Counted from the first letter of the stretch, positions 9,719 to 19,137 are shown. The stretch is DNA of 54,489 nucleotides from Bacteroidaceae bacterium (GCA_017617805.1 JAFZVN010000063.1:1-54489), one strand, 5' to 3'. The notes: generated from the sequence alone by a model not told the origin. Program-made: numbers and translations.

Positions 9719-9754
9719 CACGATTTTTCTAAGAATTGTAAAGAAGATGTTTTT

Positions 9755-10828
9755 ATGATGGAGAATACGTCCAAAATTCGAATCAAGGACATTGCAGAGA
9801 GGGCAGGCGTATCAGTGGGCACAGTCGATCGTATCATTCATGGCAGGGGAAATGTCTCGCCTATCAGCCTTGAGAGGGTTCAGAAAGTGCTGGACGAAAT
9901 TAGTTTCACCCCAAATCATTATTTCTCAGCATTGGCTTCCCATAGCGTGCATCAGTTTGCCGCTATTTTGCCGATGCACGAAGTAGATAGCTATTGGGCG
10001 CGTGTGGAGAAGGGACTGACTGATGGCGTGCGTCGCTACAACGATTTCAGACTTTCTTTCAAGATTTTCCGTTACGATCCCTTCAATACAGAGTCCTTCA
10101 AACTCGAATGTCAAAGCTTGCTCGATTCGAATCCTGATACCGTCATCATAGGTCCTATCTTCAATTACAATATCATGCTGAAATTTACGACCCAGCTCGA
10201 TGAACGCGAAATTCCTTACGCACTCCTCGACTCCAACTGGCCGGAGTTCAACCATCGCATCTTCTACGGACAAGACTCTTTGCGGAGTGGTGCCTTCTCC
10301 GGACGCATTATGTCGTTGGCTGCCGATGCTGAAACGAAGAAGATTGCAATTTTTAAGGTGTTGGGCGAGGGTAGAGTGGCGAGCCGCCAACAGATGAATC
10401 GAGAGGTGGGTTTTCGTAAATATATGGAGGAGCATAAACCCGATATCGAAATTGTGGATGTGAACCTCTATGCTTACGACAAGCAAGGCATGCAGGATAT
10501 CATGCGAGATTTTTTCTCTGAGAATCCAGACATTCGTCATGCCTTGTCCTTCAACTCCTCCATTCACATCATCGCCAACTTCTTAAAGGAGAAGATGCCT
10601 GATCATCCTCATGTCACCCTTTTGGGATATGATGCTGTTGATGCGAATGTGGCATGTATCAAGGATGGTTCTGCCGACTTTCTCATCGCACAGCATCCGC
10701 AGTCGCAAGGTCTTGATTGTTTCCGCTCCATGTTCAACACCTGTGTGCTCAAGATGAACATCCCACGCGATCACTACATGTCCATTGAGTTGTTGACCAA
10801 GGAGAACATTGACTATTATAAGGATTGA
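9755..10828 (+). CDS. LacI-family transcriptional regulator
   Basis: Sugar-responsive DNA-binding regulator. The 357-residue protein begins with the LacI helix-turn-helix, RIKDIAERAGVSVGTVDRII (about residues 8-27), then the hinge region and a periplasmic-binding-protein-like type 1 effector domain through the C-terminus (ILPMHEVDSYWARVEKG, VIIGPIFNYN, HVTLLGYDAVDANV). The start ATGATGG at 9755 is chosen because the promoter lies just upstream; the second ATG at 9758 is equally possible. Divergence from kdgK and its position before a CE15-like esterase suggest control of uronate genes, with a KDG-like or uronate effector as an untested guess. Confidence 0.92.
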   Translation: MMENTSKIRIKDIAERAGVSVGTVDRIIHGRGNVSPISLERVQKVLDEISFTPNHYFSALASHSVHQFAAILPMHEVDSYWARVEKGLTDGVRRYNDFRLSFKIFRYDPFNTESFKLECQSLLDSNPDTVIIGPIFNYNIMLKFTTQLDEREIPYALLDSNWPEFNHRIFYGQDSLRSGAFSGRIMSLAADAETKKIAIFKVLGEGRVASRQQMNREVGFRKYMEEHKPDIEIVDVNLYAYDKQGMQDIMRDFFSENPDIRHALSFNSSIHIIANFLKEKMPDHPHVTLLGYDAVDANVACIKDGSADFLIAQHPQSQGLDCFRSMFNTCVLKMNIPRDHYMSIELLTKENIDYYKD

Positions 10829-10935
10829 TGGCTCTGGCTATGGAGATGCGTTGACGCTGACCTCCTGAAAGTTCTCCTTCGCATTTGATCGAATACACAT
10901 TATTTATAATAACAACTATCTAATCTAAATTTGAA

Positions 10936-12195
10936 ATGAAAAGAACGCTTTATGGAATGGCACTTGTTGGCGGCCTACAAATGATTGGTTTGCTGACCCA
11001 TCTTGATGCCTGCCAACTAATGGCTCAGAAAAGTGTGCCTCTTGTTTATAATGTTGAAAACACAGGGGCAAAGTTCGCAGAACCCCAATATCCACCTTTT
11101 GCTCAGTTGCCAGAAGTGAAGACGCTGCCCAATCCTTTCCAGTGGTCGAATGGCAAGGGCGAAGTGAAGAATTTCAAGCAGTGGGCAAAACGTCGTGCTG
11201 AGATTGCTCACGAGATTCAGCACTATGAGATTGGTACTAAGCCCGTTGTGTCGATGGATCACATCGATGCACGCATGTCTGGTGACACCCTTATTGTTGA
11301 TGTCCACGAGAACGATGCGATCATTACACTCCGTTCTGTCATTTACTATCCGCAGGAGGGGGCAGCTCCTTATCCGCTGATCATTGGTGCCAGCAACAAT
11401 GCCTTGCCTCGCAAATTGTTCACTGACCGCAATATTGCCTCGATGGTTTACTCTGAGCGTCAGGTGAACAGCTATTCCCAGATGGGGCGTGCGGCTGGAC
11501 GTGGCAATTATCCTTTCGACCAGATGTATCCTACGCTCACAGAGAACGGTGCTTATAGTGAATGGGCTTGGGGATTCAGCAGACTTCTTGACGGATTGCA
11601 GAAACTGGGGTCGGAAGTAACTAAAATTGATATGTCTCACATCGGTGTGACTGGGTGCTCTTATGCTGGTAAGATGGCGCTTTTCTGTGGCGCTTTTGAC
11701 GAGCGTGTTGCACTCATCATTGCTCAGGAACCTGGTGGAGGAGGTGCTGCTTCTTGGCGCTTCTCACGTACATTGGGCAATGTGGAGAACCTTGATAAGA
11801 CAGACTATAACTGGTTCAAGGAGAGTCTGAAAGAGACTTTTGGTGAAGAGAAAGTCAATCGTCTTCCTCATGACCGTCATGAACTCGTGGCCATGTGTTG
11901 TCCTCGTGCCGTGTTACTCTTAGGTAATCCCGACTACGAGTGGCTGGCTGATCCCTCGATGTATGTGTCTGCCAATGCAGCCATTAAGGTGTGGGAACGT
12001 TTTGGTATTGCCGACCGCATCGGTTATTCTATCGTTGCAGGCCATGGCCATTGCCAGTTGCCCGAGGTGCAATATCCAGAGGTGGAAGCCTTCCTCGACA
12101 AGTTCCTTTTAGGCAAGGATGCCAATACAACCGTCCGCATTGCGCCAGAGGATTATCCTACTCGCTACGACTATCGCCCCTGGATTCAGTGGTGA
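10936..12195 (+). CDS. CE15-like glucuronoyl esterase (alpha/beta hydrolase), secreted
   Basis: Expected to cleave ester bonds of 4-O-methylglucuronic acid in lignin-carbohydrate or xylan complexes. The 419-residue protein has a signal peptide of about 30 residues ending near LMAQ. The alpha/beta-hydrolase core shows the nucleophile elbow VTGCSYAGKMAL (Ser about residue 241), AQEPGGGGAASWR, and the catalytic His in AGHGHCQ (about residue 370). These and the overall order match CE15. The canonical CE15 elbow is G-C/H-S-R-x-G-K; here the Arg is Tyr, which may alter oxyanion stabilisation. Context with kdgK/eda supports uronate release. The 3' end overlaps the convergent uvrA by 38 bp. Confidence 0.78.
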   Translation: MKRTLYGMALVGGLQMIGLLTHLDACQLMAQKSVPLVYNVENTGAKFAEPQYPPFAQLPEVKTLPNPFQWSNGKGEVKNFKQWAKRRAEIAHEIQHYEIGTKPVVSMDHIDARMSGDTLIVDVHENDAIITLRSVIYYPQEGAAPYPLIIGASNNALPRKLFTDRNIASMVYSERQVNSYSQMGRAAGRGNYPFDQMYPTLTENGAYSEWAWGFSRLLDGLQKLGSEVTKIDMSHIGVTGCSYAGKMALFCGAFDERVALIIAQEPGGGGAASWRFSRTLGNVENLDKTDYNWFKESLKETFGEEKVNRLPHDRHELVAMCCPRAVLLLGNPDYEWLADPSMYVSANAAIKVWERFGIADRIGYSIVAGHGHCQLPEVQYPEVEAFLDKFLLGKDANTTVRIAPEDYPTRYDYRPWIQW

Positions 12196-14770
12196 AAAAT
12201 AATTCTTTCTTGAGGAATTCGGCAGTAATTCCTTTGCCACTTTGAGCAACAGATTCGGGGGTACCTGTCACAACGACAGTGCCCCCTTGTCGTCCACCTT
12301 CAGGCCCCATGTCAATGAGGTGGTCAGCAAGTTTGATGACATCGAGGTTGTGCTCGATGACGATGACCGTGTTGCCCTTATCTACGAGGCGATTGAGGAC
12401 AACCATGAGGGTGCGGATGTCCTCGAAGTGAAGCCCAGTGGTGGGTTCATCGAGAATATAGAGAGTCTTGCCCGTGTCGCGTTTAGCGAGTTCTGTGGCG
12501 AGTTTCACGCGTTGGCTCTCGCCGCCAGAAAGGGTGGAGGAGGGCTGACCAAGTTTGATATAACCGAGCCCGACATCTTGAAGGACTTTTATCTTCTGTA
12601 GAATTTTGGGCTGATGTTCGAAGAATTCGACGGCTTGGTTGATGGTCATGTCGAGCACATCGGAGATGCTTTTTCCCTTGAAGCGAACCTCAAGGGTTTC
12701 GCGGTTGTAGCGACGGCCGTGACAGGCTTCGCAGGGCACGAGCACATCAGGCAGGAAGTTCATTTGGATGGTCTTGTAGCCGTTCCCTCCACAGACTTCG
12801 CAACGTCCTCCTGCTACGTTGAATGAGAATCTGCCAGGCTTGTAAGCACGCATCTTCGACTCTGGCATCTCGACGAAGAGTTTGCGGATATCGGTGAAGA
12901 CGTCAGTGTAGGTGGCAGGATTGGAGCGTGGGGTTCTTCCTAAAGGCGACTGATCCACGCTGACTATTTTGTCGATGTTCTCAATTCCTTCTATGCTTTC
13001 GAATGCAAGTGGTTCTTGATGAGAATGATAAAAGTGTTGGCTTAAATAGGGTTGTAAAGTTTCGTTAATCAATGTTGACTTACCACTTCCACTGACACCT
13101 GTCACACAAATCAATATCCCAAGCGGAATATCCACACTCACATCTTTCAGGTTGTTGCCCTTAGCACCGATGATGCGGAGGGTCTTTCCGTTTCCTTTTC
13201 TACGTTTTTGGGGTACTTCGATTATCTCCATCCCATTGAGGAATCGGGAGGTGAGCGTGTCGGTCTGCAACATATCCCTGGGAGTGCCCTGATAGACAAC
13301 CTCCCCACCTTTGCGTCCAGCGAAGGGACCCATATCGATGATGTAGTCGGCATTGAGCATCATGTCCTTATCGTGCTCAACCACAATGACTGTGTTGCCC
13401 TCATCGCGCAGTTCTTTCAACGAGTGGATGAGTCGCATGTTGTCGCGTTGGTGGAGTCCGATGCTCGGTTCATCTAATATATAGAGTACGTTGACTAATT
13501 TTGTGCCGATTTGTGTGGCAAGTCGGATGCGTTGGCTCTCTCCGCCACTTAAACTGACCGAACTACGAGACAAACTTAGATAATGGAGTCCCACGTCGAG
13601 AAGGAATTTCAGTCGGGTGGCGATTTCTTTTATGATTTCGTGGGCGATGGCACGCTGCTTGGACTCCATGCGTTCCTCAACGCTGATCACCCAGTCGTAG
13701 AGTGCCGACAGTTCCATGTCCGACACTTCGGCGATGTTCTTGCCATCGATTCGGAAGTGTAGTGCCTCTTTGTTCAATCTTTTGCCCCCACATTCAGGGC
13801 AGGTCACCATTTTGTCGACAGATTCCGCCCATTTCTCCGCCCATGCTCTCTGTTCATCGATGTTCAGTCCCTGCACATAAGCAGCCATTTCCTGATAATC
13901 CACGTTCTCCACATTAAGGGCTGGTACCACCCCCAACCCTTTGCAATGAGGACACGCTCCCTGTGGCGAGTTGAAAGAGAAATTATTGGGTGCAGGATCG
14001 CGATAGCAAAGGCCAGTAGTGGGACACATCAGACGCTTGGAGAAATGCTTGAGTGTTGACTGTTGATAGTCAACGACCATCACTTGTCCTTCTCCCATCT
14101 TCATCGCCACTTCCAGACTTTTCCGTAAACGTTCCTCATCTTTGTCGTTGATGGCAAGTTTGTCAATGACTACCTCAATGTCGTGGGTCTTGTATCTATC
14201 TACTTTCATGCCCTCGGTCACGTCCATCATCTCGCCATCCACACGGGCATAGAGATATCCTTTCTTGCGAATGCTCTCGAAAAGTTCACGATAGTGTCCC
14301 TTGCGACTTTGTACCAGGGGAGCTAAGAGGTAAATGCGTTGACCATTGTATTGTTCCAAGAGGAGATGCAGTACGTCCTCCTCCGTATATTTCACCATCT
14401 TTTCACCCGTCTCATAGCTAAAAGCCTCACCAGCACGGGCATAGAGCAGTCGGAGGTAGTCATAGATCTCTGTCACTGTGCCTACCGTTGAACGTGGGTT
14501 CTTGTTCGTCGTCTTCTGCTCGATGCTGATGACAGGGGAGAGTCCACTGATTTTGTCAACATCAGGACGTTCCATTCCTCCCAGGAAATTGCGAATATAT
14601 GCACTGAAGGTCTCGACATAGCGTCGCTGACCCTCAGCAAAAATGGTGTCGAACGCCAACGAAGATTTTCCACTGCCACTCAGTCCTGTGATGACCGTTA
14701 AACTGTTGCGAGGAATCTCTACATCGATGTTCTTCAGATTATGAACCCTCGCTCCCTCAATTTTGATCAT
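12158..14770 (-). CDS. uvrA: UvrA-type excinuclease ABC subunit A, short variant
   Basis: ATP-dependent DNA damage recognition in nucleotide excision repair. It has two ABC ATPase halves: Walker [10 protein letters not shown] (about residue 30) and GVSGSGKST (about residue 550), with signature motifs [12 protein letters not shown] and [13 protein letters not shown] UvrB-binding-like segment ([17 protein letters not shown]... [10 protein letters not shown]) is present. At 870 residues it is about 70 shorter than E. coli UvrA; the loss is mainly between PHCKGLG and [11 protein letters not shown]. Zinc site I is altered: CPTTGLC replaces the usual CPxCG, whereas site II (CEVCGGNG and CEACHG) is intact. 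This could be a second UvrA paralogue. The start overlaps the upstream gene by 4 bp (ATGA). Confidence 0.88.
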   Translation of the reverse strand: MIKIEGARVHNLKNIDVEIPRNSLTVITGLSGSGKSSLAFDTIFAEGQRRYVETFSAYIRNFLGGMERPDVDKISGLSPVISIEQKTTNKNPRSTVGTVTEIYDYLRLLYARAGEAFSYETGEKMVKYTEEDVLHLLLEQYNGQRIYLLAPLVQSRKGHYRELFESIRKKGYLYARVDGEMMDVTEGMKVDRYKTHDIEVVIDKLAINDKDEERLRKSLEVAMKMGEGQVMVVDYQQSTLKHFSKRLMCPTTGLCYRDPAPNNFSFNSPQGACPHCKGLGVVPALNVENVDYQEMAAYVQGLNIDEQRAWAEKWAESVDKMVTCPECGGKRLNKEALHFRIDGKNIAEVSDMELSALYDWVISVEERMESKQRAIAHEIIKEIATRLKFLLDVGLHYLSLSRSSVSLSGGESQRIRLATQIGTKLVNVLYILDEPSIGLHQRDNMRLIHSLKELRDEGNTVIVVEHDKDMMLNADYIIDMGPFAGRKGGEVVYQGTPRDMLQTDTLTSRFLNGMEIIEVPQKRRKGNGKTLRIIGAKGNNLKDVSVDIPLGILICVTGVSGSGKSTLINETLQPYLSQHFYHSHQEPLAFESIEGIENIDKIVSVDQSPLGRTPRSNPATYTDVFTDIRKLFVEMPESKMRAYKPGRFSFNVAGGRCEVCGGNGYKTIQMNFLPDVLVPCEACHGRRYNRETLEVRFKGKSISDVLDMTINQAVEFFEHQPKILQKIKVLQDVGLGYIKLGQPSSTLSGGESQRVKLATELAKRDTGKTLYILDEPTTGLHFEDIRTLMVVLNRLVDKGNTVIVIEHNLDVIKLADHLIDMGPEGGRQGGTVVVTGTPESVAQSGKGITAEFLKKELFFTTESRGDSRSE

Positions 14771-15669
14771 GAGCCTCCTCCACTACTATTGGTTTCCGTT
14801 CCTTCATGGAACTTGGTCATGATACTGATGGACTTGCGAATTTTGTACTCCAAACCATCGCTGCCCAGTCCGTAGAGGTTGAGGATATAGACACCATCGC
14901 TTACAACCTTACCATTGTGTTTACCATCCCAAAGCACTAACTTGTTGGGTTCGCCTTCCACGTGTTTGGCCGTCTCCAGCGTAGCTGTATGGATTTTTTC
15001 ACCCCAGCGATTGAAAAACTTCGCATCAAGCTTCACGATAGATTGTGCCGTGATACGGTAAGTGTCGTTGATGCTGTCATTGTTGGGCGAGAATCCATCT
15101 GGACAAACCAGTTTCGATTCGCTAATGACGATATTGATGGGTTCACTCTCATATTCAATCGTATCGCCATCGAGGCTGAACGTCACATAAAGCTTGATGC
15201 CATAGCCACCAGACTTGGTGAGTGTGTAACTGGTGTTTTGTTCGAAGCGTGTCACTAATGGATTGTCCTCGCTGCCATTGTCTTTCACACTCCAGATACG
15301 CCATTCGCAAATGTAATGGTAACCATCAGGGTTGCCCACATTACCAATCAATTCGAAAATCAGCGGTGCCTGTGCGGTCTGCGACTCACCTGCTGTCATC
15401 CTTACGGTGTCCTCCTCCTCGAGGGAATAAAACTTGATGTATGGATTAGCACCCATTTCATCGGGTGGCAGAATCTCTGTCTGCTTCACAGTGTCGGTCG
15501 CAACACTATCATTGACCAAACTGTCGGTAGTCACGCTGTCAGTATCGGTTGTCTGTCGGGTGGAATAGTTGGTGCCATGAAAATTGTCATCATCATGGCT
15601 GCATGCGACAGCTAAAAGCACAGCACTGATGGCGAGAATGATTCTTGTTTTTATATTCAGTTTTATCAT
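14767..15669 (-). CDS. Lipoprotein with gliding-motility-associated C-terminal domain
   Basis: A 300-residue surface-type protein of unknown exact role. The start MIKLNIKTRIILAIS gives a signal peptide with lipobox LLAVAC. A Thr/Asp/Ser-rich linker follows (about residues 25-60), then an Ig-like middle region (about 85-190), and a C-terminal domain starting at VCPDGFSPNNDSINDTY and continuing through FFNRWGEKI and WDGKHNGKVVSDGVY. This is the CHU_C/gliding-motility-associated C-terminal domain, which in many Bacteroidota is a type B cargo signal of the type IX secretion system. A lipoprotein signal with such a domain is unusual but known. Its stop overlaps the uvrA start by 4 bp. Confidence 0.82.
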   Translation of the reverse strand: MIKLNIKTRIILAISAVLLAVACSHDDDNFHGTNYSTRQTTDTDSVTTDSLVNDSVATDTVKQTEILPPDEMGANPYIKFYSLEEEDTVRMTAGESQTAQAPLIFELIGNVGNPDGYHYICEWRIWSVKDNGSEDNPLVTRFEQNTSYTLTKSGGYGIKLYVTFSLDGDTIEYESEPINIVISESKLVCPDGFSPNNDSINDTYRITAQSIVKLDAKFFNRWGEKIHTATLETAKHVEGEPNKLVLWDGKHNGKVVSDGVYILNLYGLGSDGLEYKIRKSISIMTKFHEGTETNSSGGGS

Positions 15670-15759
15670 CGTTGTCTGTATATTTTGATGCAAAATTACT
15701 CAATCTATTCTTAAAAACGCATGAAAACACCCTTAAAAAAGCTCAACAAGCTGTTTTAA

Positions 15760-15791
15760 TTTGTTCAGAACGGCATTTTTTACTAATTTTG
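15760..15791 (+). promoter_or_regulatory. Promoter of the LysM/periplasmic-binding gene
   Basis: TTTG at 15760-15763, a 20-nt spacer, TAATTTTG at 15784-15791. Good match to the Bacteroidota consensus, 33 nt before the ATG at 15825. Confidence 0.8.
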
Positions 15792-15824
15792 CCCCCAGAA
15801 ATCATTCGAACTTACATAAAGGTG

Positions 15825-17387
15825 ATGAAAAAAATAGCATTCTTTTTCATGGTTTTGACATTGGCGTTGACCGTCAATGCACAGTCTGTGGCGACACAAA
15901 AGTATGAGGTGAAATCAGGAGAAACCCTTTACAGTATTGCCAGACAATATAATGTGCCGGTGAAGTCTTTGCTTGACCTGAATCCCGGATTGGATCCTGA
16001 TTACATCATGGCTGGACAGCAGATTAATGTACCCGCTCAACAGAACAATGTGGCAGGACCAGCTGTGGGTCAGCAGCAAATCATTACCCCAAACCGTCCT
16101 CGTTACAAGACGCTACATGAGGTGAAGAAGAAAGAGACTATTTATGGTATTTCTCGTATGTATGGCGTAACGGAAGAACTGCTGATTGCTGCCAATCCTG
16201 AATTGAAGAAGGGAAAGTTAAAGAAGGGTACAGTGCTCAACATTCCATATACAATAGAGGAGGACACACAGTATCAGGCTGAGCAACAGCGTATCACTGA
16301 AGAGGCCAATAAGCCCAAGGTGGTCATTTATCCAACCATTAAAGTGGCGTTGATTCTGCCTTTCTCGAAAGCGGAGGAGAAGATGACTGTTGAATCACAG
16401 AAGATGACCAATTTCTATCAGGGTTTTCTGTTGGCCGTAGATTCGCTCAAGCAGCATGGTTGCAATGTCGAGGTGTTTGCCTACGATGAAGTGAGTCCCG
16501 CCACTCCTGTGTCCACCATCCTGCAAAAGCCAGAGATGAAGGATATGCATCTTATTGTAGGCCCTATCCGTCAGTGGAACGTGAAGAATGTTGCCGACTA
16601 CGCTCATGAGAATCATATTGCTCATGTGGTGCCCTTCTCCAACGAGATGTCGCTGGTGAATAGTCATCCTACCACGTTCCAAGTGAATGCTCCCACCTCC
16701 TTGATGTATAACCAGGTGTATAATCGTTTTTCGCTGATTCACAAAGACCATAACATCATCTTTGTGAACATGAACGACAGGGGTGACAATATGGCTTATA
16801 TCAATGATTTCAAGAGAGACCTTGAGATGAAGTCCATCTCGTATGGCTATGTGAACGCCTCTGAATTTGCTGACATCCAGACTGTGCTACAACCCGGCAA
16901 GAACAATGTTATCATTCCTACCAGTAGTTCAGCTTCAGCTTTTGAAAATTTATGTAAGAAATTGGACGCGTTGAATCTCACTTCTGAATACACTATACAG
17001 TTGTTTGGATTTCCTGAGTGGCAGATGTTTTCAGGTAAGCACGACAAGTATTTGGGCAAGTATCAGTGTCAGTTTTTCACGTCGTTCTACAGCAATGCTT
17101 CCTCAGCTCGTACTCAGCAGTTCAATGGGTATTTCCGTCGTTGGTTCAATCAGGATCAGTACAACAGCTTCCCTAAGTATGGAGAGTTGGGCTATGATAT
17201 AGCTGCCTATTTTATCAAGGGCTTGAACGACTTTGGTTCATCCTTCTATGAGAATCTCCACAACTTTTCATATATTTCGATGGAGTTCCCCATGGCTTTT
17301 GAAAAGAAGAATGAATGGTCTGGCTATCAGAACCGTTCCATGATGATTGTCACCTATCGTAGTGACGGTTCCGTCTTTGTCAGATAA
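15825..17387 (+). CDS. LysM domain and periplasmic-binding-like (PBP1) protein, secreted
   Basis: A 520-residue exported protein combining peptidoglycan binding with a ligand-binding-like fold. The signal peptide (MKKIAFFFMVLTLALTVNAQ) is followed by LysM 1 (YEVKSGETLYSIARQYNVP, about residues 28-72) and LysM 2 (HEVKKKETIYGISRMYGVT, about 100-145), then from about residue 175 a type 1 periplasmic binding fold (VALILPFSKAEE, DMHLIVGPIRQWNVKNVADYA, VVPFSNEMSLV). Such proteins are common in Bacteroidales next to envelope genes; ligand and partner are not known. The start is fixed by the promoter 33 nt upstream. It ends 4 nt before the PorT-like gene, so the two are probably co-transcribed. Confidence 0.88.
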   Translation: MKKIAFFFMVLTLALTVNAQSVATQKYEVKSGETLYSIARQYNVPVKSLLDLNPGLDPDYIMAGQQINVPAQQNNVAGPAVGQQQIITPNRPRYKTLHEVKKKETIYGISRMYGVTEELLIAANPELKKGKLKKGTVLNIPYTIEEDTQYQAEQQRITEEANKPKVVIYPTIKVALILPFSKAEEKMTVESQKMTNFYQGFLLAVDSLKQHGCNVEVFAYDEVSPATPVSTILQKPEMKDMHLIVGPIRQWNVKNVADYAHENHIAHVVPFSNEMSLVNSHPTTFQVNAPTSLMYNQVYNRFSLIHKDHNIIFVNMNDRGDNMAYINDFKRDLEMKSISYGYVNASEFADIQTVLQPGKNNVIIPTSSSASAFENLCKKLDALNLTSEYTIQLFGFPEWQMFSGKHDKYLGKYQCQFFTSFYSNASSARTQQFNGYFRRWFNQDQYNSFPKYGELGYDIAAYFIKGLNDFGSSFYENLHNFSYISMEFPMAFEKKNEWSGYQNRSMMIVTYRSDGSVFVR

Positions 17388-17391
17388 GAGC

Positions 17392-18105
17392 ATGAGAGCC
17401 CGAGCGATTATATTATGGATATGCCTTCTTTACGCTTCGACACTCGTGGCGCAAGTGGGTGAGCACCGCAACGACTTCTCCATCGGCTTCATGGGTGGAT
17501 ACACGATGAATAAGATGGACTTTGTGCCTAAAATCAAACAGTCAATGAAAGGCTCTCCCATGGTGGGATTTGCCACTCGTTATGTATGTGAAAGGTACTT
17601 CACGACCATCTGTGCTGTTGAACTCGAGTTGCAATACAACAACTTGGGTTGGCAGGAAGTCATCGAGGATGGCTCTGGAAACACTTATAAGCGTGATTGG
17701 CACTTTATTGAAATGCCTGTCCTCATGCAAATGGGATGGGGGAGAGAACGCAAGGGACTGAAATTTCTTTTCGAAGCAGGTCCACAAGTGGGGCTCTATC
17801 TCTCAGGCAAGGAACATCGAGGCGGAGGAGAGTGGAATCCTTCCAATCGTCCCAATGGCGTGGTTTATCAGTATGGCAAAGATCCAGATCGTAAATTTGA
17901 CTATGGCATTGCTGCCGGTCTTGGCTTGGAGTTTTCTTCTCCCATTGGACATTTCCTCTTGCAAGGTCGTTACTACTATGGTTTGGGCGATTTGTATGAC
18001 AATAGCAAACGTGGAGATTTTGGTCGTTCGGCCAACCAAACCGTTTTGGTCAAGATGACCTATCTGTTCGATATCTTGCGTACCAAGGGCGATAATATTA
18101 AGTAG
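17392..18105 (+). CDS. PorT-family outer-membrane beta-barrel protein
   Basis: A 237-residue outer-membrane protein. The start MRARAIILWICLLYASTLVAQ is a signal peptide; the gene begins 4 nt after the preceding stop. The mature part has alternating hydrophobic strands with family-like segments FSIGFMGGYTMNKMDFVPKI, YKRDWHFIEMPVLMQMGWG and the closing aromatic strand VLVKMTYLFDI. PorT-like proteins occur across Bacteroidota; true PorT is needed for gingipain secretion by the type IX system, but many paralogues exist, so function should not be transferred directly. Linkage to the LysM/PBP1 gene suggests a joint envelope role. Confidence 0.8.
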   Translation: MRARAIILWICLLYASTLVAQVGEHRNDFSIGFMGGYTMNKMDFVPKIKQSMKGSPMVGFATRYVCERYFTTICAVELELQYNNLGWQEVIEDGSGNTYKRDWHFIEMPVLMQMGWGRERKGLKFLFEAGPQVGLYLSGKEHRGGGEWNPSNRPNGVVYQYGKDPDRKFDYGIAAGLGLEFSSPIGHFLLQGRYYYGLGDLYDNSKRGDFGRSANQTVLVKMTYLFDILRTKGDNIK

Positions 18106-18163
18106 AATTGAAGAACCTTTAGCTCGACGAAGTCAATTGAAGAGTTGAAAAATTGAAGTAATC

Positions 18164-18988
18164 ATGAAGCGAAAATTGTTTTGCGAACTCTGTCCTTTCA
18201 CCTATCGCCTGTCGATGGAAAAGGAGATTCTGAAACGCCATTGGCAAGACTTCTGCCACAAGGTACGTTTTGCCCAGGAACGAACAGAAGAGTCTCTGCC
18301 TGTAGTGGTCTATCGTCACAACTCCCTCATTCGCAGACGTCTGGGTAATGTCAATATGCAATTACAAGAGAACAAGGCAGTCAATCTCGCATTAGCTGTC
18401 AAGCACATTGATGGTTTGCTGATTCGTCCAGGCGAAACATTCTCTGTATGGAAACTCCTCGGACGCACCACTGAAAGCAAAGGTTATAAGGAAGGGCTGA
18501 CCATCACGCATGGTAAACCCTCACAGGGCATAGGAGGTGGCATGTGTCAACTCTCTAATCTCATCCATTGGATGGTACTTCACAGCGATCTCACAATCAC
18601 GGAACATCACCACCACGATGCGCTTGATTTGTTTCCAGATCATGGTCGTCAGATTCCTTTTGGTACAGGCACCAGCATTTCCTACAATTACATTGACTAT
18701 AGGGTGAAGAACAATACACAGAACACCTACCAACTTCGTCTCTGGACTGACGATGAATATCTTTGTGGAGAACTTCGTGCTACTGATGCACTTCCACATA
18801 CTTTCCATATCCATGCGGAAGGCGAATATTTCTCCAGAGAGGATGGGGTCGTTTATCGAAATGGGACGGTTTATCGTGATACCATCGACCGCAATACAGG
18901 CGAGTGCATAGACCATCAACTCATTCGTACCAACCATGCCAAGGTCATGTATGAGTGCCCTCCAACGATGGTGATACAAGACCAATAA
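18164..18988 (+). CDS. VanW family protein
   Basis: A 274-residue protein of the VanW family, named after a gene in VanB-type glycopeptide resistance clusters but of unknown biochemical role. The conserved core reads RPGETFSVWKLLGRTTESKGY, GGGMCQLSNLIHWMVLHS and ERHHHDALDLFPDHGRQIPFG-like (here EHHHHDALDLFPDHGRQIPFG), followed by GTGTSISYNYIDYRVKN. No signal peptide or transmembrane segment is evident, so it looks cytoplasmic. No van ligase or dehydrogenase genes are nearby, so there is no sign of a resistance cluster. Its 3' end is overlapped by the terminator side of the leftward RNA at 18985-19100. Confidence 0.88.
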   Translation: MKRKLFCELCPFTYRLSMEKEILKRHWQDFCHKVRFAQERTEESLPVVVYRHNSLIRRRLGNVNMQLQENKAVNLALAVKHIDGLLIRPGETFSVWKLLGRTTESKGYKEGLTITHGKPSQGIGGGMCQLSNLIHWMVLHSDLTITEHHHHDALDLFPDHGRQIPFGTGTSISYNYIDYRVKNNTQNTYQLRLWTDDEYLCGELRATDALPHTFHIHAEGEYFSREDGVVYRNGTVYRDTIDRNTGECIDHQLIRTNHAKVMYECPPTMVIQDQ

Positions 18989-19100
18989 AAAATATTCGGA
19001 TGAATCATTACGTGTAATGACTCACCCGAATAAAAAATTGCTTATCTCACGACAAGCAATCTTTACTAACCTTAAAATAAATCTAATACCATGAAAAACA
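18985..19100 (-). ncRNA. Putative small RNA with its own promoter and two terminator hairpins
   Basis: Minus strand. A near-perfect promoter (19106-19137) predicts a start near 19100. The RNA would begin with a U/A-rich single-stranded 5' part (GTGTTTTTCATGGTATTAG, then AGGTTAGTAAAG), followed by hairpin 1 at 19037-19060 (ATTGCTT paired with AAGCAAT, then a U run) and hairpin 2 at 18993-19032 (TATTCGG/CCGAATA plus an inner TCATTAC/GTAATGA, then a U run). Termination at hairpin 1 would give about 60-65 nt, at hairpin 2 about 115 nt. From memory similar 5' sequences recur in Bacteroidales genomes; this was not checked. No open reading frame of size is present on this strand. Confidence 0.6.
18993..19032 (-). 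terminator. Terminator hairpin 2 of the leftward RNA
   Basis: Long stem TATTCGG...CCGAATA with inner TCATTAC...GTAATGA. The U run follows on the minus strand (the plus strand has A6 at 18987-18992), so it terminates leftward transcription. Confidence 0.75.
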
Positions 19101-19105
19101 CGTTG

Positions 19106-19137
19106 CAAAGATATGTACTTTTATTCTATCTTGCAAA
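19106..19137 (-). promoter_or_regulatory. Promoter of the leftward small RNA
   Basis: Minus strand TTTG (19134-19137), 20-nt spacer, TATCTTTG (19106-19113). Full match to the consensus although no leftward protein gene follows. Confidence 0.8.

Noticed and set aside
18164..18988. Part of a vancomycin resistance cluster
   Set aside because: Only a VanW-family protein is present; no D-Ala-D-Lac ligase, dehydrogenase, dipeptidase or VanRS pair is nearby.
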